Below are positions 18,962 to 27,552 of a DNA stretch of 64,000 nucleotides, one piece after another. Position 1 is the first letter of the stretch, and every line of letters begins with the position of its first letter. Location: positions 2,349,501-2,413,500 of the forward strand of contig NZ_CP054840.1 of assembly GCF_013363755.1 (NCBI RefSeq), in the 5' to 3' direction. This stretch comes from Comamonas antarctica (GTDB lineage Bacteria > Pseudomonadota > Gammaproteobacteria > Burkholderiales > Burkholderiaceae_C). Made by a program: the position numbers and the translations under genes. The notes beneath the pieces were generated by a model. It was not told the DNA's origin and did not search any database. It saw nothing but the letters and a program-made list of their open reading frames with translations.

Positions 18962-19969
18962 TCAATCGAGCTTCACATCCGCGGCCGCCACCAGTGCCTT
19001 CCAGGCGGGCGCATCGCGCTGGTAGACCTCGCGAAACGCCTGGGGCGTGCCCATGACCGCAAGGCCCCCGGTGTTGACCAGTTGCTCCTGCATCCTGGGT
19101 TCGAGCGCCAGCTCCTTCACCAGGCTGGAGAGTTGCGCCAGCACTTCCGCAGGAAGACCGGCGGGCGCGCCCAGGCCTATCCAGCCGACGACCGAACAGG
19201 CGCCGTCGGTCAGACCTTGCTCATGCAAGGTGGCGACCTGGGGCAGCGTCGGCGCGCGCTCGCGGCCGACCAGACCGATGGCCTTGAGCCGGCCCGCATC
19301 GACAAAGGGCTTGGCACCGGCCACGCCGGCAAAGCACAGCTGCAGCTGCCCGCCCAGCAGGTCCTGCAGCATCGGCGCCTCGCCCTTGTAGGCGACATGG
19401 GTCATGTCCGCGCCCGTGGTCTTGCTGAGATAGGCGCCCACCAGATGCGCCTGCGAGCCCTGCCCCCACGAGCCATACGACAGCTTGCCCTTGCGCGCCT
19501 TCACATAGGCCAGCAGTTCCTGCATGTTGTTGGCCGGCACCGAGGGATGGACGACCAGCACGATCGGCGCGGTGGCGATCTGGCTGACCAGTTCCAGGTC
19601 CTTTTCCGGGTTGTAGGGCAGCTTGGAGTAGAGGTACTGGTTGACCATCATCGACGTCGACAGCGAAACCAGCAGCGTATGGCCGTCGGCCGGCGCGCGC
19701 GCCACCGCATCGGTGCCCAGGATGCCGGAGGCGCCGCCGCGGTTGTCCACCACCACCGGCTTGCCCAGGCGCTTGGACATGCCGTCGGCCAGGGTGCGCG
19801 CGACGACGTCGGTGCTTCCGCCCGCGTTGTAGGGGACGATGATGCGTATCGGCTTGGACGGCCAGGACGCCTTCGCGGCTTGTGCGTGGGCCGCGCCCAG
19901 CAGGCTTGCGCCGGCCCAGGCGGCGGCCCCCTGCAGCAGCGTGCGTCGATGGATTGGCAGAACATTCAT
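18962..19969 (-). CDS. Bug/TctC-family periplasmic solute-binding protein
   Basis: The 335-residue product carries a twin-arginine-like signal (HRRTLLQGAAAWAG) with cleavage near residue 29, then Bug blocks KPIRIIVPYNAGGSTD, VVVDNRGGASGI and IGLGAPAGLPAE. It lies 62 bp after the acyl-CoA ligase and 141 bp before the M20 peptidase on the same strand. It probably binds the acid these enzymes handle. As with the other two Bug proteins here, no membrane component is adjacent. The start at 19969 gives MNVLPIHRR and a family-length protein. Confidence 0.9.
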   Translation of the reverse strand: MNVLPIHRRTLLQGAAAWAGASLLGAAHAQAAKASWPSKPIRIIVPYNAGGSTDVVARTLADGMSKRLGKPVVVDNRGGASGILGTDAVARAPADGHTLLVSLSTSMMVNQYLYSKLPYNPEKDLELVSQIATAPIVLVVHPSVPANNMQELLAYVKARKGKLSYGSWGQGSQAHLVGAYLSKTTGADMTHVAYKGEAPMLQDLLGGQLQLCFAGVAGAKPFVDAGRLKAIGLVGRERAPTLPQVATLHEQGLTDGACSVVGWIGLGAPAGLPAEVLAQLSSLVKELALEPRMQEQLVNTGGLAVMGTPQAFREVYQRDAPAWKALVAAADVKLD

Positions 19970-20031
19970 GGCGTATTCCTGAGAGTGCGAAATCATGGCT
20001 GGATCGGGGGTCTGGTGAACCGCGCCCGGCA

Positions 20032-21723
20032 TCACGCGGCGGCCTCGCGCTCCTGCAATACGCGCCACATCACCTTGCCGCTGCCGCTCTTGGGCAGCGC
20101 GTCGACGAATACCACCTGGCGCGGCGCCTTGTAGCTGGCCATGTGCTCGCGGCACCAGTCGAGGATCTCCTGGGCGCTGACCTGGTCCTTGTGCGAGGCG
20201 CGCAGCACGATGACCGCCTTGACGGTCTCGCCGCGGTAGCTGTCGCGCGCCGAGATCACGCAGGCTTCCTGCACGGCGGGGTGCTTGAACATCAGCGCCT
20301 CGACCTCCGCGGGCCACACCTTGAAGCCGCTGGCGTTGATCATGCGCTTGAGGCGGTCGGTGATGAAGAAGTAGCCGTCCTCATCGACGCGGCCCAGGTC
20401 GCCCGAGCGGAAAAAGCGCTTGCCCTCGATCTCGATGAAGGCCGCGGCCGTGGCCTCGGGGCATTTCCAGTAGCCCGCGAACACTTCGGGGCCGTGGATC
20501 ACGATCTCCCCCTGCTCGCCCTGGGGCACCTCCAGCAGCGTGTCGGGGTCGATCACGCGCGCATCCGTGCTCATGAACGGAATGCCCAGGCATTGCTGCT
20601 TGGGCCGGTCGGGCGGATTGCTGTGCGAGGGCGCGGCGGTTTCGGTCAGGCCGTAGCCCTCGATGTAGCGCAGGCCGAACTGGTCGAGCAGGCGCTGTGC
20701 CACGGCCTGCGGCATGGCCGCGCCGCCGCCGCCGATGTGGCGCAGGCTGGTGAGATCGTACTCGTCGAAATTCGGACTGCCCATCAGGTCGATGACCATG
20801 GTCGGGATGTTGGTCCAGCTCGTGACCTGGTAGCGCGAGATCAGGCGGCCTGCCAGGTCCCGGTCCCAGCGCGGCATGATCACCAGGGTCGCGCCCAGGT
20901 AAATGCAGGCGTGCAGCATCGACACCAGGCCGGTGATATGGAACATCGGCACCACGCCCAGCACCACCTGCTCGCTCGTGCCATTGCTCCAGATGCCCGA
21001 TGCCACCGCGTTGTGCATGATGCTGTGGTGGGTGTGCATGCAGCCCTTGGGCAGGCCGGTCGTGCCGCTGGTATAGGGCAGCACGCACAGGTCGCCGCTG
21101 CCGGCGGTGTGCTGCGGCGGCGCCTCGGTGCAGGCCAGCGCCTCTTCCCAGGCATGGACTTCGCCGCGCGCGAGATCGGGCAATGGATGGCGCGTGCCCA
21201 GCCACTCGCGCCACTGCGCGGGCGGCGCATCGGCGCCCTGCACCCCGGTTTCAAACGCGTCGGTGAACTGGGTCACCACCAGGTGCTTCAAGCCATTGCC
21301 CGCGGGCAAGGCGTTGCTGGCCTTGGCGAGTTCGAGCGCGAGATCGCCGCTGGTCAACGCGACACGCGCCTCGGGATCGGTGATGTAGTGCTGCAGTTCT
21401 TCCGCGCGGTTCATCGGGTTCACGGGCACCACCACCGCGTTGGCGCGCAGGATGGCGTAATGCGCCAGCACCAGTTGCGGCGAGTTCTGCATGAGCACCA
21501 CCACCCGGTCGCCCGCGCGCACGCCCAATCCGTGCAGATACGCGGCCATGCGCTCCACGCCTTCGGCCAGCTCGCGGTAGCTCGTGTGCCGGCCGAAGAA
21601 CACCAGCGCGGTCTTGTCGGGATAGCGCCGCGCGCTGATGGCCAGGTTCTCCCAGACGGAGGTCGCTGGAACGGTGATCGAATGGGGCAGCCGCTGGGGC
21701 CAGAAAGCGTAGTGAGGGCGCAT
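20032..21723 (-). CDS. AMP-forming acyl-CoA synthetase
   Basis: The 563-residue protein is an ANL-superfamily acyl-CoA ligase. It has the P-loop-like YTSGTTGLPKGCMHTHH, the adenine motif IEGYGLTETAAPSH, the hinge RSGDLGRVDEDGYFFITDR, and the C-terminal lysine in LPKSGSGKVMWR. Substrates range from fatty to aromatic acids and cannot be told from motifs alone. It is the first gene of a probable operon with a Bug binding protein and a secreted M20 hydrolase, so a carboxylic acid released outside the cell is a reasonable guess. The upstream gap of 450 bp to the divergent gene leaves room for its promoter. Confidence 0.9.
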   Translation of the reverse strand: MRPHYAFWPQRLPHSITVPATSVWENLAISARRYPDKTALVFFGRHTSYRELAEGVERMAAYLHGLGVRAGDRVVVLMQNSPQLVLAHYAILRANAVVVPVNPMNRAEELQHYITDPEARVALTSGDLALELAKASNALPAGNGLKHLVVTQFTDAFETGVQGADAPPAQWREWLGTRHPLPDLARGEVHAWEEALACTEAPPQHTAGSGDLCVLPYTSGTTGLPKGCMHTHHSIMHNAVASGIWSNGTSEQVVLGVVPMFHITGLVSMLHACIYLGATLVIMPRWDRDLAGRLISRYQVTSWTNIPTMVIDLMGSPNFDEYDLTSLRHIGGGGAAMPQAVAQRLLDQFGLRYIEGYGLTETAAPSHSNPPDRPKQQCLGIPFMSTDARVIDPDTLLEVPQGEQGEIVIHGPEVFAGYWKCPEATAAAFIEIEGKRFFRSGDLGRVDEDGYFFITDRLKRMINASGFKVWPAEVEALMFKHPAVQEACVISARDSYRGETVKAVIVLRASHKDQVSAQEILDWCREHMASYKAPRQVVFVDALPKSGSGKVMWRVLQEREAAA

Positions 21724-22173
21724 GGAGGTTTTGGATCGTTGGCAGGGAAGGCTTCCAGCCTAGACCACCCGCCCCGCTCTGGCATCGGGAGCAAACCCCG
21801 GGTCGAGTCATCTGCGCGACCCGGCCATATGCACTCGCGGGCATTTTTCATTGCCCTCAGCCCCTTGCGCCAGGCTACCCCTTTGGTGGCACCCGGCTAT
21901 CCGACATCACCGGGGGTCGAGGCACTTCAGACCGCCAAGCCACCATGCCGCCGACCCGTTTTTGACGGGTTTCTGGGCCAAACCGCGAGGCTGCCCGGCA
22001 GAGCCGGAAATCGGATGTGCCAGGCGCTGCGTTTTTATTGCCGGAGAAAAGACCATTTCGCAAAATGTATCCATTTGAAACAAGGAAACCGGCTGATTTA
22101 CAACTGACCAGATGGCTGCGTTCACCTCTATAACTCGTCCCATTCAGCATCACTGTTTACCGGGAGGGACCGC
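21724..22173. other. Gene-free 450-bp divergent region
   Basis: No credible gene was found between the divergent acyl-CoA ligase and HugZ-like genes. There is a weak 6-bp hairpin, ACCCGT and ACGGGT around a T-rich loop, at 21954-21970. A possible promoter, TTGAAA at 22075-22080 with TACAAC 18 bp later, points toward the HugZ-like gene. I looked for cobalamin, TPP and SAH riboswitch cores and saw none. The AT content rises after 22030. Confidence 0.4.
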
Positions 22174-22761
22174 ATGAACCACACCATCCTCAGCGGCATG
22201 GCGCGCAAGCACGCTCCATCCTCGGCCGGAGCCCGGGCAGCCGGCGCCTCGGGCGCGAGCGAGCCGTCACCCGCGTCTCCCCGGTCCGCGCAGACCTTGC
22301 GCGCGCTGCTTCACAGCCGGCGCACGGCCACTCTCGCAACCCAAAGCCAGCAGGCGGCCGAGGCGCCAGGCATCTGGCTGGTGCCCTACGCCATCGACGG
22401 CGTGGGCAAGTGCCTGGTGCTGCTGGCTAGCAGCGCGGCGCCCCATGCGCGCCAGATGCAGGCGCAGCCCGTGGTCAGCCTGTTGATTGCACAAAGCGAA
22501 TCCGCGCCGCAGCCCGTGCATATCCATGAGCGGGTGTCCATCATCGGACTGGCGAAATTTCCGGTATCGGGGTCCGCGGCCTGGGTCAGCGCACGCCACG
22601 CCTATCTGCGCCGCTTTCCCGATGCCACGACCATGACCCAACTGGGCGACTTCCGCTTCGTCTGCATCGGTCCGCAACATGCGCGCCATGTGGTCGGCTA
22701 CGGCGCGACGCGCAGCGTCGAGCAGCCGGAACTGCTGGCCCTGCTGGCCTCACCCCATTGA
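22174..22761 (+). CDS. HugZ-like FMN-binding split-barrel protein
   Basis: The 195-residue product looks like a pyridoxamine-phosphate-oxidase-like split barrel of the HugZ type. After a low-complexity Ala/Ser/Pro N-terminus it reads QTLRALLHSRRTATLATQSQ, then CLVLLASSAAPHARQMQAQP, VHIHERVSIIGLAKF, HAYLRRFPDA and LGDFRFVCIGPQHARHVVGYG, the order seen in haem-utilisation flavoproteins. Such proteins are linked to haem breakdown and iron release, or to general flavin chemistry. GGGAGGGACC precedes the ATG. No haem-uptake genes are adjacent, so the role stays open. Confidence 0.75.
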   Translation: MNHTILSGMARKHAPSSAGARAAGASGASEPSPASPRSAQTLRALLHSRRTATLATQSQQAAEAPGIWLVPYAIDGVGKCLVLLASSAAPHARQMQAQPVVSLLIAQSESAPQPVHIHERVSIIGLAKFPVSGSAAWVSARHAYLRRFPDATTMTQLGDFRFVCIGPQHARHVVGYGATRSVEQPELLALLASPH

Positions 22762-23283
22762 CGCGTCTTGCGGCACGCCGCCGCGCACCCGCCGGGCCAC
22801 CAGCGCAAACTCCTGCGCCGGCTGGCCCGCGACGCAGGCGCGCACATGGTCCTCCCAGATCTGGCCCTGCTGTTCGACCTGGGCACGCGCAAAGCAGTCG
22901 TGCATGGCTTGCGCATCGCCGCAGCGCGCATAGTCGTAGGGATTGCGCCCGCCCAGCAGATGGCGCAGCTGCAGCCACAGGGCCTGGCGCGTGACCGGCA
23001 GGCCCTGCGCGCGCTGCCACTGGTGCAGCAGCTCATGCGCAAACCACCCGGCAATCTGCGCATTGGTGAGGCGCAGCGGCTGGCACGGGTCGCCCGCCAT
23101 GAAGCAGGCACGCGGCATGGAGATGCGCCCGCCATTGAGCGACAGCGCGCGCCGCGTGTCGCCCACGCGGCGCAGGTACAGGTGGATGCCCGGCAGCAGG
23201 CCATCGAGCGCCGCGCCAAAGTGCTGCCGCACGAAGTCGCGCTCGGACGGCAGCAGCGGGCGGCGCCAGAACCAGCCAGCCAT
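22750..23283 (-). CDS. Small protein with a HELLH zinc-protease-like motif
   Basis: The 177-residue product contains WFAHELLHQWQR, with HELLH at residues 83-87, which fits an HExxH zinc site. There is no signal peptide or membrane segment. The family was not recognised; proteins described as Vgr-related or as putative metallopeptidases share this compact layout. It starts at 23283, 5 bp after the hrpA stop, so it is translated from the hrpA transcript, and its 3' end overlaps the HugZ-like gene end by 12 bp. A third metal ligand cannot be assigned with confidence (candidates are acidic residues in IWEDHVRAC). Confidence 0.7.
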   Translation of the reverse strand: MAGWFWRRPLLPSERDFVRQHFGAALDGLLPGIHLYLRRVGDTRRALSLNGGRISMPRACFMAGDPCQPLRLTNAQIAGWFAHELLHQWQRAQGLPVTRQALWLQLRHLLGGRNPYDYARCGDAQAMHDCFARAQVEQQGQIWEDHVRACVAGQPAQEFALVARRVRGGVPQDASMG

Positions 23284-23288
23284 GGCGC

Positions 23289-26200
23289 TCAGCGCTGGAG
23301 TTGCGCCCACACCTTGTCCAGCCGCTTGACGCTGACCGGATACGGCGTGCGCAGTTCCTGGGCAAAGAAGCCCACGCGCAGCTCCTCGAGCATCCAGCGG
23401 TACTCCTGCATGCGCGCGTCGACCTGCCCCTTGCGGTCCGCCACCAGACGCCAGTAGCGCTGCTCGTGCGGGCGCAGTTCGGACAGCCGCGCGGCATCGC
23501 GCGCCATGTCGGCGCGGTACTTGTCCAGGCGCAGCGTGATGGCCTTGAGATAGCGCGGAAAGTGCGCGAGCTGCGTCCAGGGCGCGGCCGCGATGAACTG
23601 CTTGGGCATGAGCCTTTGCAGCTGCTGCTGCGCGTCGGCCGTGGCCTCGGGCGCGTTCTTCGTGTCCTTGAGCTTGCGCGCCGCGGCCGAATACTCAGTC
23701 AGGATGGCGCCGGCCAGGCGTGCGACCTCGTTGGCAATCAGCGTCAGCCGGCCGCGGCCGTCCTGCACGCGCTGGGTGAACTCGGCTTCGGTCGTGGGCA
23801 GCGGCTCGAGCAGGAAGACGCGGTCGATGGCGACATCAATGATCTGCTGGCGCAGCTCCTCCTGCGTGCCCAGCGGCATATAGGCCACGGCCATCTTCTG
23901 CAGGTCGGGAATGTTCTTCTCGAGGTACTTGAGCGCGTCGCGGATCTGCAGCGCAAACAGCCGGCGCAGCCCCGCGCGGTGCCGCGCGGCGGCGACTTCG
24001 GGCTCGTCGAACACTTCGATGCCGACCGCATCGCCATGGTCGATCAGCGCCGGGAAGCCGACCAGCGACTGCTGGCCCTGGCGGATCTCCATCAGCTCGG
24101 GCAGCGTGCCAAAGCTCCACTGCGTGTAACGCTGGCTTGCCGAGGGCGCGTTGCTGGCGGGCGCAGCGGCTGCCTTGGCCGCGGCTGCGGGCGCCTTGCC
24201 GGACGCGGCCTTGGCCGCAGCGCTGCGTGCCGGTGCGGCCACAGGCGCGGGCGCGGGTTCGTCCAGCACGCTGGCCAGCTTCATGCCGGCCAGCGCCTGG
24301 AACGCACCGCGCGCCTTGGCGCCCAGCTGGGCCTTGAGCGCGCCCAGGTTGCGGCCCTGCCCCAGCTGGCGGCCATGCTCATCCGTGACGCGAAAGTTCA
24401 TGAACAGGTGCGGGCTCAGCATGTCGAGCTTGAAGTCGGCGCGCTTGACGTCCAGCGAGGTTTCGTCGCGCACCTGCTTGAGCAGCGCATCGATCAGCCC
24501 GCCCTGCACATAGCGCTCGGGCGCGCACAGCAGCTCGGCCAGGCGCGCAGCGTTCTCGGGCAGCGGCACGAAACGGCTGCGCGGGCGCTGCGGCAGGCTC
24601 TTGAGCAAGGCCTGGATCTTGTCCTTGAGCATGCCCGGCACCAGCCACTCGGCGCGTTCCTCGCTGACCTGGTTGAGCACGAACAGCGGCACCGTCACCG
24701 TGACGCCGTCGCGCGCGTCGCCGGGCGAATGCAGGTACTGGGCCACGCAATCGACGCCGCCGAGCTTGACCACCTTGGGAAACGCCTGGGTCGTGATGCC
24801 CGCGGCCTCGTGGCGCATCAGTTCATCGCGCGTGAGGCGCAGCAGGTCGGAGTTCTCGCGGCTCGCGCCCTGGAACCAGCGCTCGAACGTCGCGCCGCTG
24901 AACACATCCTGCGGCAGTTGCTGGTCGTAGAAAGCGTAGATCAACTCGTCGTCGACCAGCACGTCCTGGCGCCGCGACTTGTGCTCCATCTCCTCGATCC
25001 GGGCCACCAGCTTGCGGTTGGCCTGAAGGAATGGCAGGCGCGTGTCCCAGCCGCCATCGACCAGCGCCTGGCGAATGAACAGCTCACGTGCCGACTGCGG
25101 ATCGACCTTGCCGAAGCTCACGCGCCGGCCGTTGTAGACCACCAGCCCGTAAAGCGTCGCGCGTTCGAGCGCGACCACATCGGCGCCCTTCTTTTCCCAA
25201 TGCGGGTCGAGCAGCTGCTTTTTCAGCAGATGCGCACCGACCTCTTCAAGCCACACCGGCTCGATGGCGGCAATGCCGCGGCCGTAGAGGCGCGAGGTCT
25301 CGACGAGTTCCGCGGCGACGATCCAGCGCCCGGGCTTCTTCGCCAGATGCGCGCCGGGGTGCGGATGAAAGCGGATGCCGCGCGCTCCGAGGTAGCTGTC
25401 GCTCTCGTCGGCCTTGTAGCCGATGTTGCCGAGAAGGCCCGACAGCATGGACAGGTGCAGCGCCTCGTAGCCCGCGGGCTCGGTGTTGATCTGCCAGCGC
25501 TGTTCCTTGACCACCGTGAGCAGCTGCGAGTGGATGTCGCGCCATTCGCGCACCCGGCGGATGTTGATGAAGTTCTGCCGCAGCAACTGCTCCCACTGGC
25601 GGTTGCTGATCTTGTGCGACGCGTCGTCGGCGGCTTCGGGCACGCCGGGCGCGGGAGTCCAGGCGGGTGCCGCTGCGCCGGCCGGCTGCGCGCCGCTGCT
25701 GCGCTGGGACGCGGGCAGGAAGGCCGCGCTGCGCGACGAGACGCGCGGCGCGGGTGCGGCCTGGGCCGCCATCTCGCGCCGGCTTTGCGCGACGACCTTG
25801 CCGCCGCGCGCATCGTGCAGCCATTTCCACAGCCGCAGGTAGCCGGAAAACTCGCTTTTCTCGTCGTCGAACTTGGCGTGCTGCTGGTCGGCCTGCTGCT
25901 GGGCATCGATGGGCCGGTCGCGCACGTCCTGCACCGACAGCGCCGAAGCGATCACCAGCACCTCGGCCACGGCGCCGCGCGCGCGCGCCTCGAGGATCAT
26001 GCGGCCCACGCGCGGGTCGAGCGGCAGGCGCGACAGCTCCTGGCCCATGGGCGTGATGTCGCCGCGCTCGGTGACGGCGCCGAGCTCGGCCAGCAGCTGG
26101 TAGCCATCGGCAATCGCCCGGCCCGTGGGTGCTTCGAGAAACGGGAAGTTGACCACGTCGCCCAGGCCCAGCGACTTCATGCGCAGTATCACGCCGGCCA

Positions 26201-27365
26201 GCGAGCTGCGCAGGATTTCGGGGTCGGTGAAGGCCGGGCGCGCAAGAAAGTCGGCCTCGTCATAGAGACGCAGGCAGATGCCGTCGGCCACGCGCCCGCA
26301 GCGGCCCGCGCGCTGGTTGGCCGCGGCCTGGCTGATCGGCTCGACCAGCAGTTGCTCGACCTTGCTGCGGAAACTGTAGCGCTTGACGCGCGCCGTGCCC
26401 GCGTCGATCACGTAGCGGATGCCCGGCACCGTGAGCGAGGTTTCGGCCACGTTGGTCGCAAGCACGATGCGCCGGCCGGTGTGGCCCTCGAAGATCCGGT
26501 CCTGCTCGGCCTGCGACAGGCGCGAGAACAGCGGCAGCACCTCGGCGCCGCGCAGCACCGGCTGGTGCTGCAAATGCTTGCGCAGATGGTCGGCGGCCTC
26601 GCGGATCTCGCGCTCGCCCGGCAGGAACACCAGGATGTCGCCGCCACGCGCGCCGGCCCAGAGTTCGTCGACGCCATCGGCAATCGCCTCGTTGAGGCCG
26701 TAGTCACGGCTTTCCTCGAAAGGACGGTAGCGCTGCTCCACGGGATAGGTGCGGCCCGAGACCATGATGACCGGCGCCGGGCCATCGGCCGAGGCGAAGT
26801 GGCGCGCGAAGCGGTCGGCATCGATGGTGGCCGAGGTCACCACCACCTTGAGATCGGGGCGCTTGGGCAGGATCTGGCGCAGGTAGCCCAGCAGGAAGTC
26901 GATGTTCAGGCTGCGCTCGTGCGCCTCGTCGATGATCAGCGTGTCGTAGGCCTGCAGCAGCGGGTCGGTCTGGGTTTCGGCCAGCAGGATACCGTCGGTC
27001 ATCAGCTTGACCGAAGCGTCCTTGGACAGGCGGTCCTGGAAGCGCACCTTGTAGCCGACGACATCGCCCAGCGGCGTCTTGAGTTCTTCGGCAATGCGCT
27101 TGGCCACCGAGCTGGCCGCAATGCGCCGCGGCTGGGTGTGGCCGATCAGCCGGCCGCGCGTGCCCTCGGGCGCATTGCACTTGCCGCGGCCCAGCGCCAG
27201 CGCGATCTTCGGCAGCTGCGTGGTCTTGCCGGATCCGGTTTCGCCGCAGACGATGATCACCTGGTGCTGCTGCATCGCCAGCATGATCTCCTCGCGCCGC
27301 GCGGACACGGGCAAGGACGGGGGAAATTCAATGGACAGGGCGCAGCGCGCGGGATTCAAAGGCAT
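23289..27365 (-). CDS. hrpA: DEAH-box ATP-dependent RNA helicase HrpA
   Basis: The 1358-residue protein matches HrpA in length and order. Walker A GETGSGKTT is at about residues 41-49, the DEAH box is in LIIDEAHERSLN, and motif III SAT is in VVTSATIDADRF. Motif VI lies in QRAGRCGRVADG, followed by the helicase-associated and OB domains and the long C-terminal DUF3418-type region. Two linkers of low complexity, one after about residue 530 and a longer Ala/Lys/Pro stretch in the last third, are probably lineage-specific. It acts on stalled or structured RNA and ribosomes. A HELLH gene follows directly. Confidence 0.95.
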   Translation of the reverse strand: MPLNPARCALSIEFPPSLPVSARREEIMLAMQQHQVIIVCGETGSGKTTQLPKIALALGRGKCNAPEGTRGRLIGHTQPRRIAASSVAKRIAEELKTPLGDVVGYKVRFQDRLSKDASVKLMTDGILLAETQTDPLLQAYDTLIIDEAHERSLNIDFLLGYLRQILPKRPDLKVVVTSATIDADRFARHFASADGPAPVIMVSGRTYPVEQRYRPFEESRDYGLNEAIADGVDELWAGARGGDILVFLPGEREIREAADHLRKHLQHQPVLRGAEVLPLFSRLSQAEQDRIFEGHTGRRIVLATNVAETSLTVPGIRYVIDAGTARVKRYSFRSKVEQLLVEPISQAAANQRAGRCGRVADGICLRLYDEADFLARPAFTDPEILRSSLAGVILRMKSLGLGDVVNFPFLEAPTGRAIADGYQLLAELGAVTERGDITPMGQELSRLPLDPRVGRMILEARARGAVAEVLVIASALSVQDVRDRPIDAQQQADQQHAKFDDEKSEFSGYLRLWKWLHDARGGKVVAQSRREMAAQAAPAPRVSSRSAAFLPASQRSSGAQPAGAAAPAWTPAPGVPEAADDASHKISNRQWEQLLRQNFINIRRVREWRDIHSQLLTVVKEQRWQINTEPAGYEALHLSMLSGLLGNIGYKADESDSYLGARGIRFHPHPGAHLAKKPGRWIVAAELVETSRLYGRGIAAIEPVWLEEVGAHLLKKQLLDPHWEKKGADVVALERATLYGLVVYNGRRVSFGKVDPQSARELFIRQALVDGGWDTRLPFLQANRKLVARIEEMEHKSRRQDVLVDDELIYAFYDQQLPQDVFSGATFERWFQGASRENSDLLRLTRDELMRHEAAGITTQAFPKVVKLGGVDCVAQYLHSPGDARDGVTVTVPLFVLNQVSEERAEWLVPGMLKDKIQALLKSLPQRPRSRFVPLPENAARLAELLCAPERYVQGGLIDALLKQVRDETSLDVKRADFKLDMLSPHLFMNFRVTDEHGRQLGQGRNLGALKAQLGAKARGAFQALAGMKLASVLDEPAPAPVAAPARSAAAKAASGKAPAAAAKAAAAPASNAPSASQRYTQWSFGTLPELMEIRQGQQSLVGFPALIDHGDAVGIEVFDEPEVAAARHRAGLRRLFALQIRDALKYLEKNIPDLQKMAVAYMPLGTQEELRQQIIDVAIDRVFLLEPLPTTEAEFTQRVQDGRGRLTLIANEVARLAGAILTEYSAAARKLKDTKNAPEATADAQQQLQRLMPKQFIAAAPWTQLAHFPRYLKAITLRLDKYRADMARDAARLSELRPHEQRYWRLVADRKGQVDARMQEYRWMLEELRVGFFAQELRTPYPVSVKRLDKVWAQLQR

Positions 27366-27552
27366 AGCCCGCCATTATCCGCAGCACTGGCGATAAGCGC
27401 TCGCCGGCGCCGATTTCCGCGCTCCCCGCGCGGGACTCTGCGGTGTCAACTTCTTGCCACCACGCGGCGCACCGGCCCGTCACATGCTTATGATGCGCCA
27501 TTCGACGCCGCACGCCCCGTTGCCGCAGCCTTCCAAGATCGCCCCGCCGTCC

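Noticed and set aside
17444..20134. 896-codon plus-strand open frame over the M20 and Bug genes
   Set aside because: It lies opposite two well-recognised genes and shows only the residue bias of antisense GC-rich DNA.
21724..22173. Riboswitch before the HugZ-like gene
   Set aside because: Some stretches (GACCGCC, CCCTTTGGTGG) recall riboswitch pieces, but the full cores are missing.
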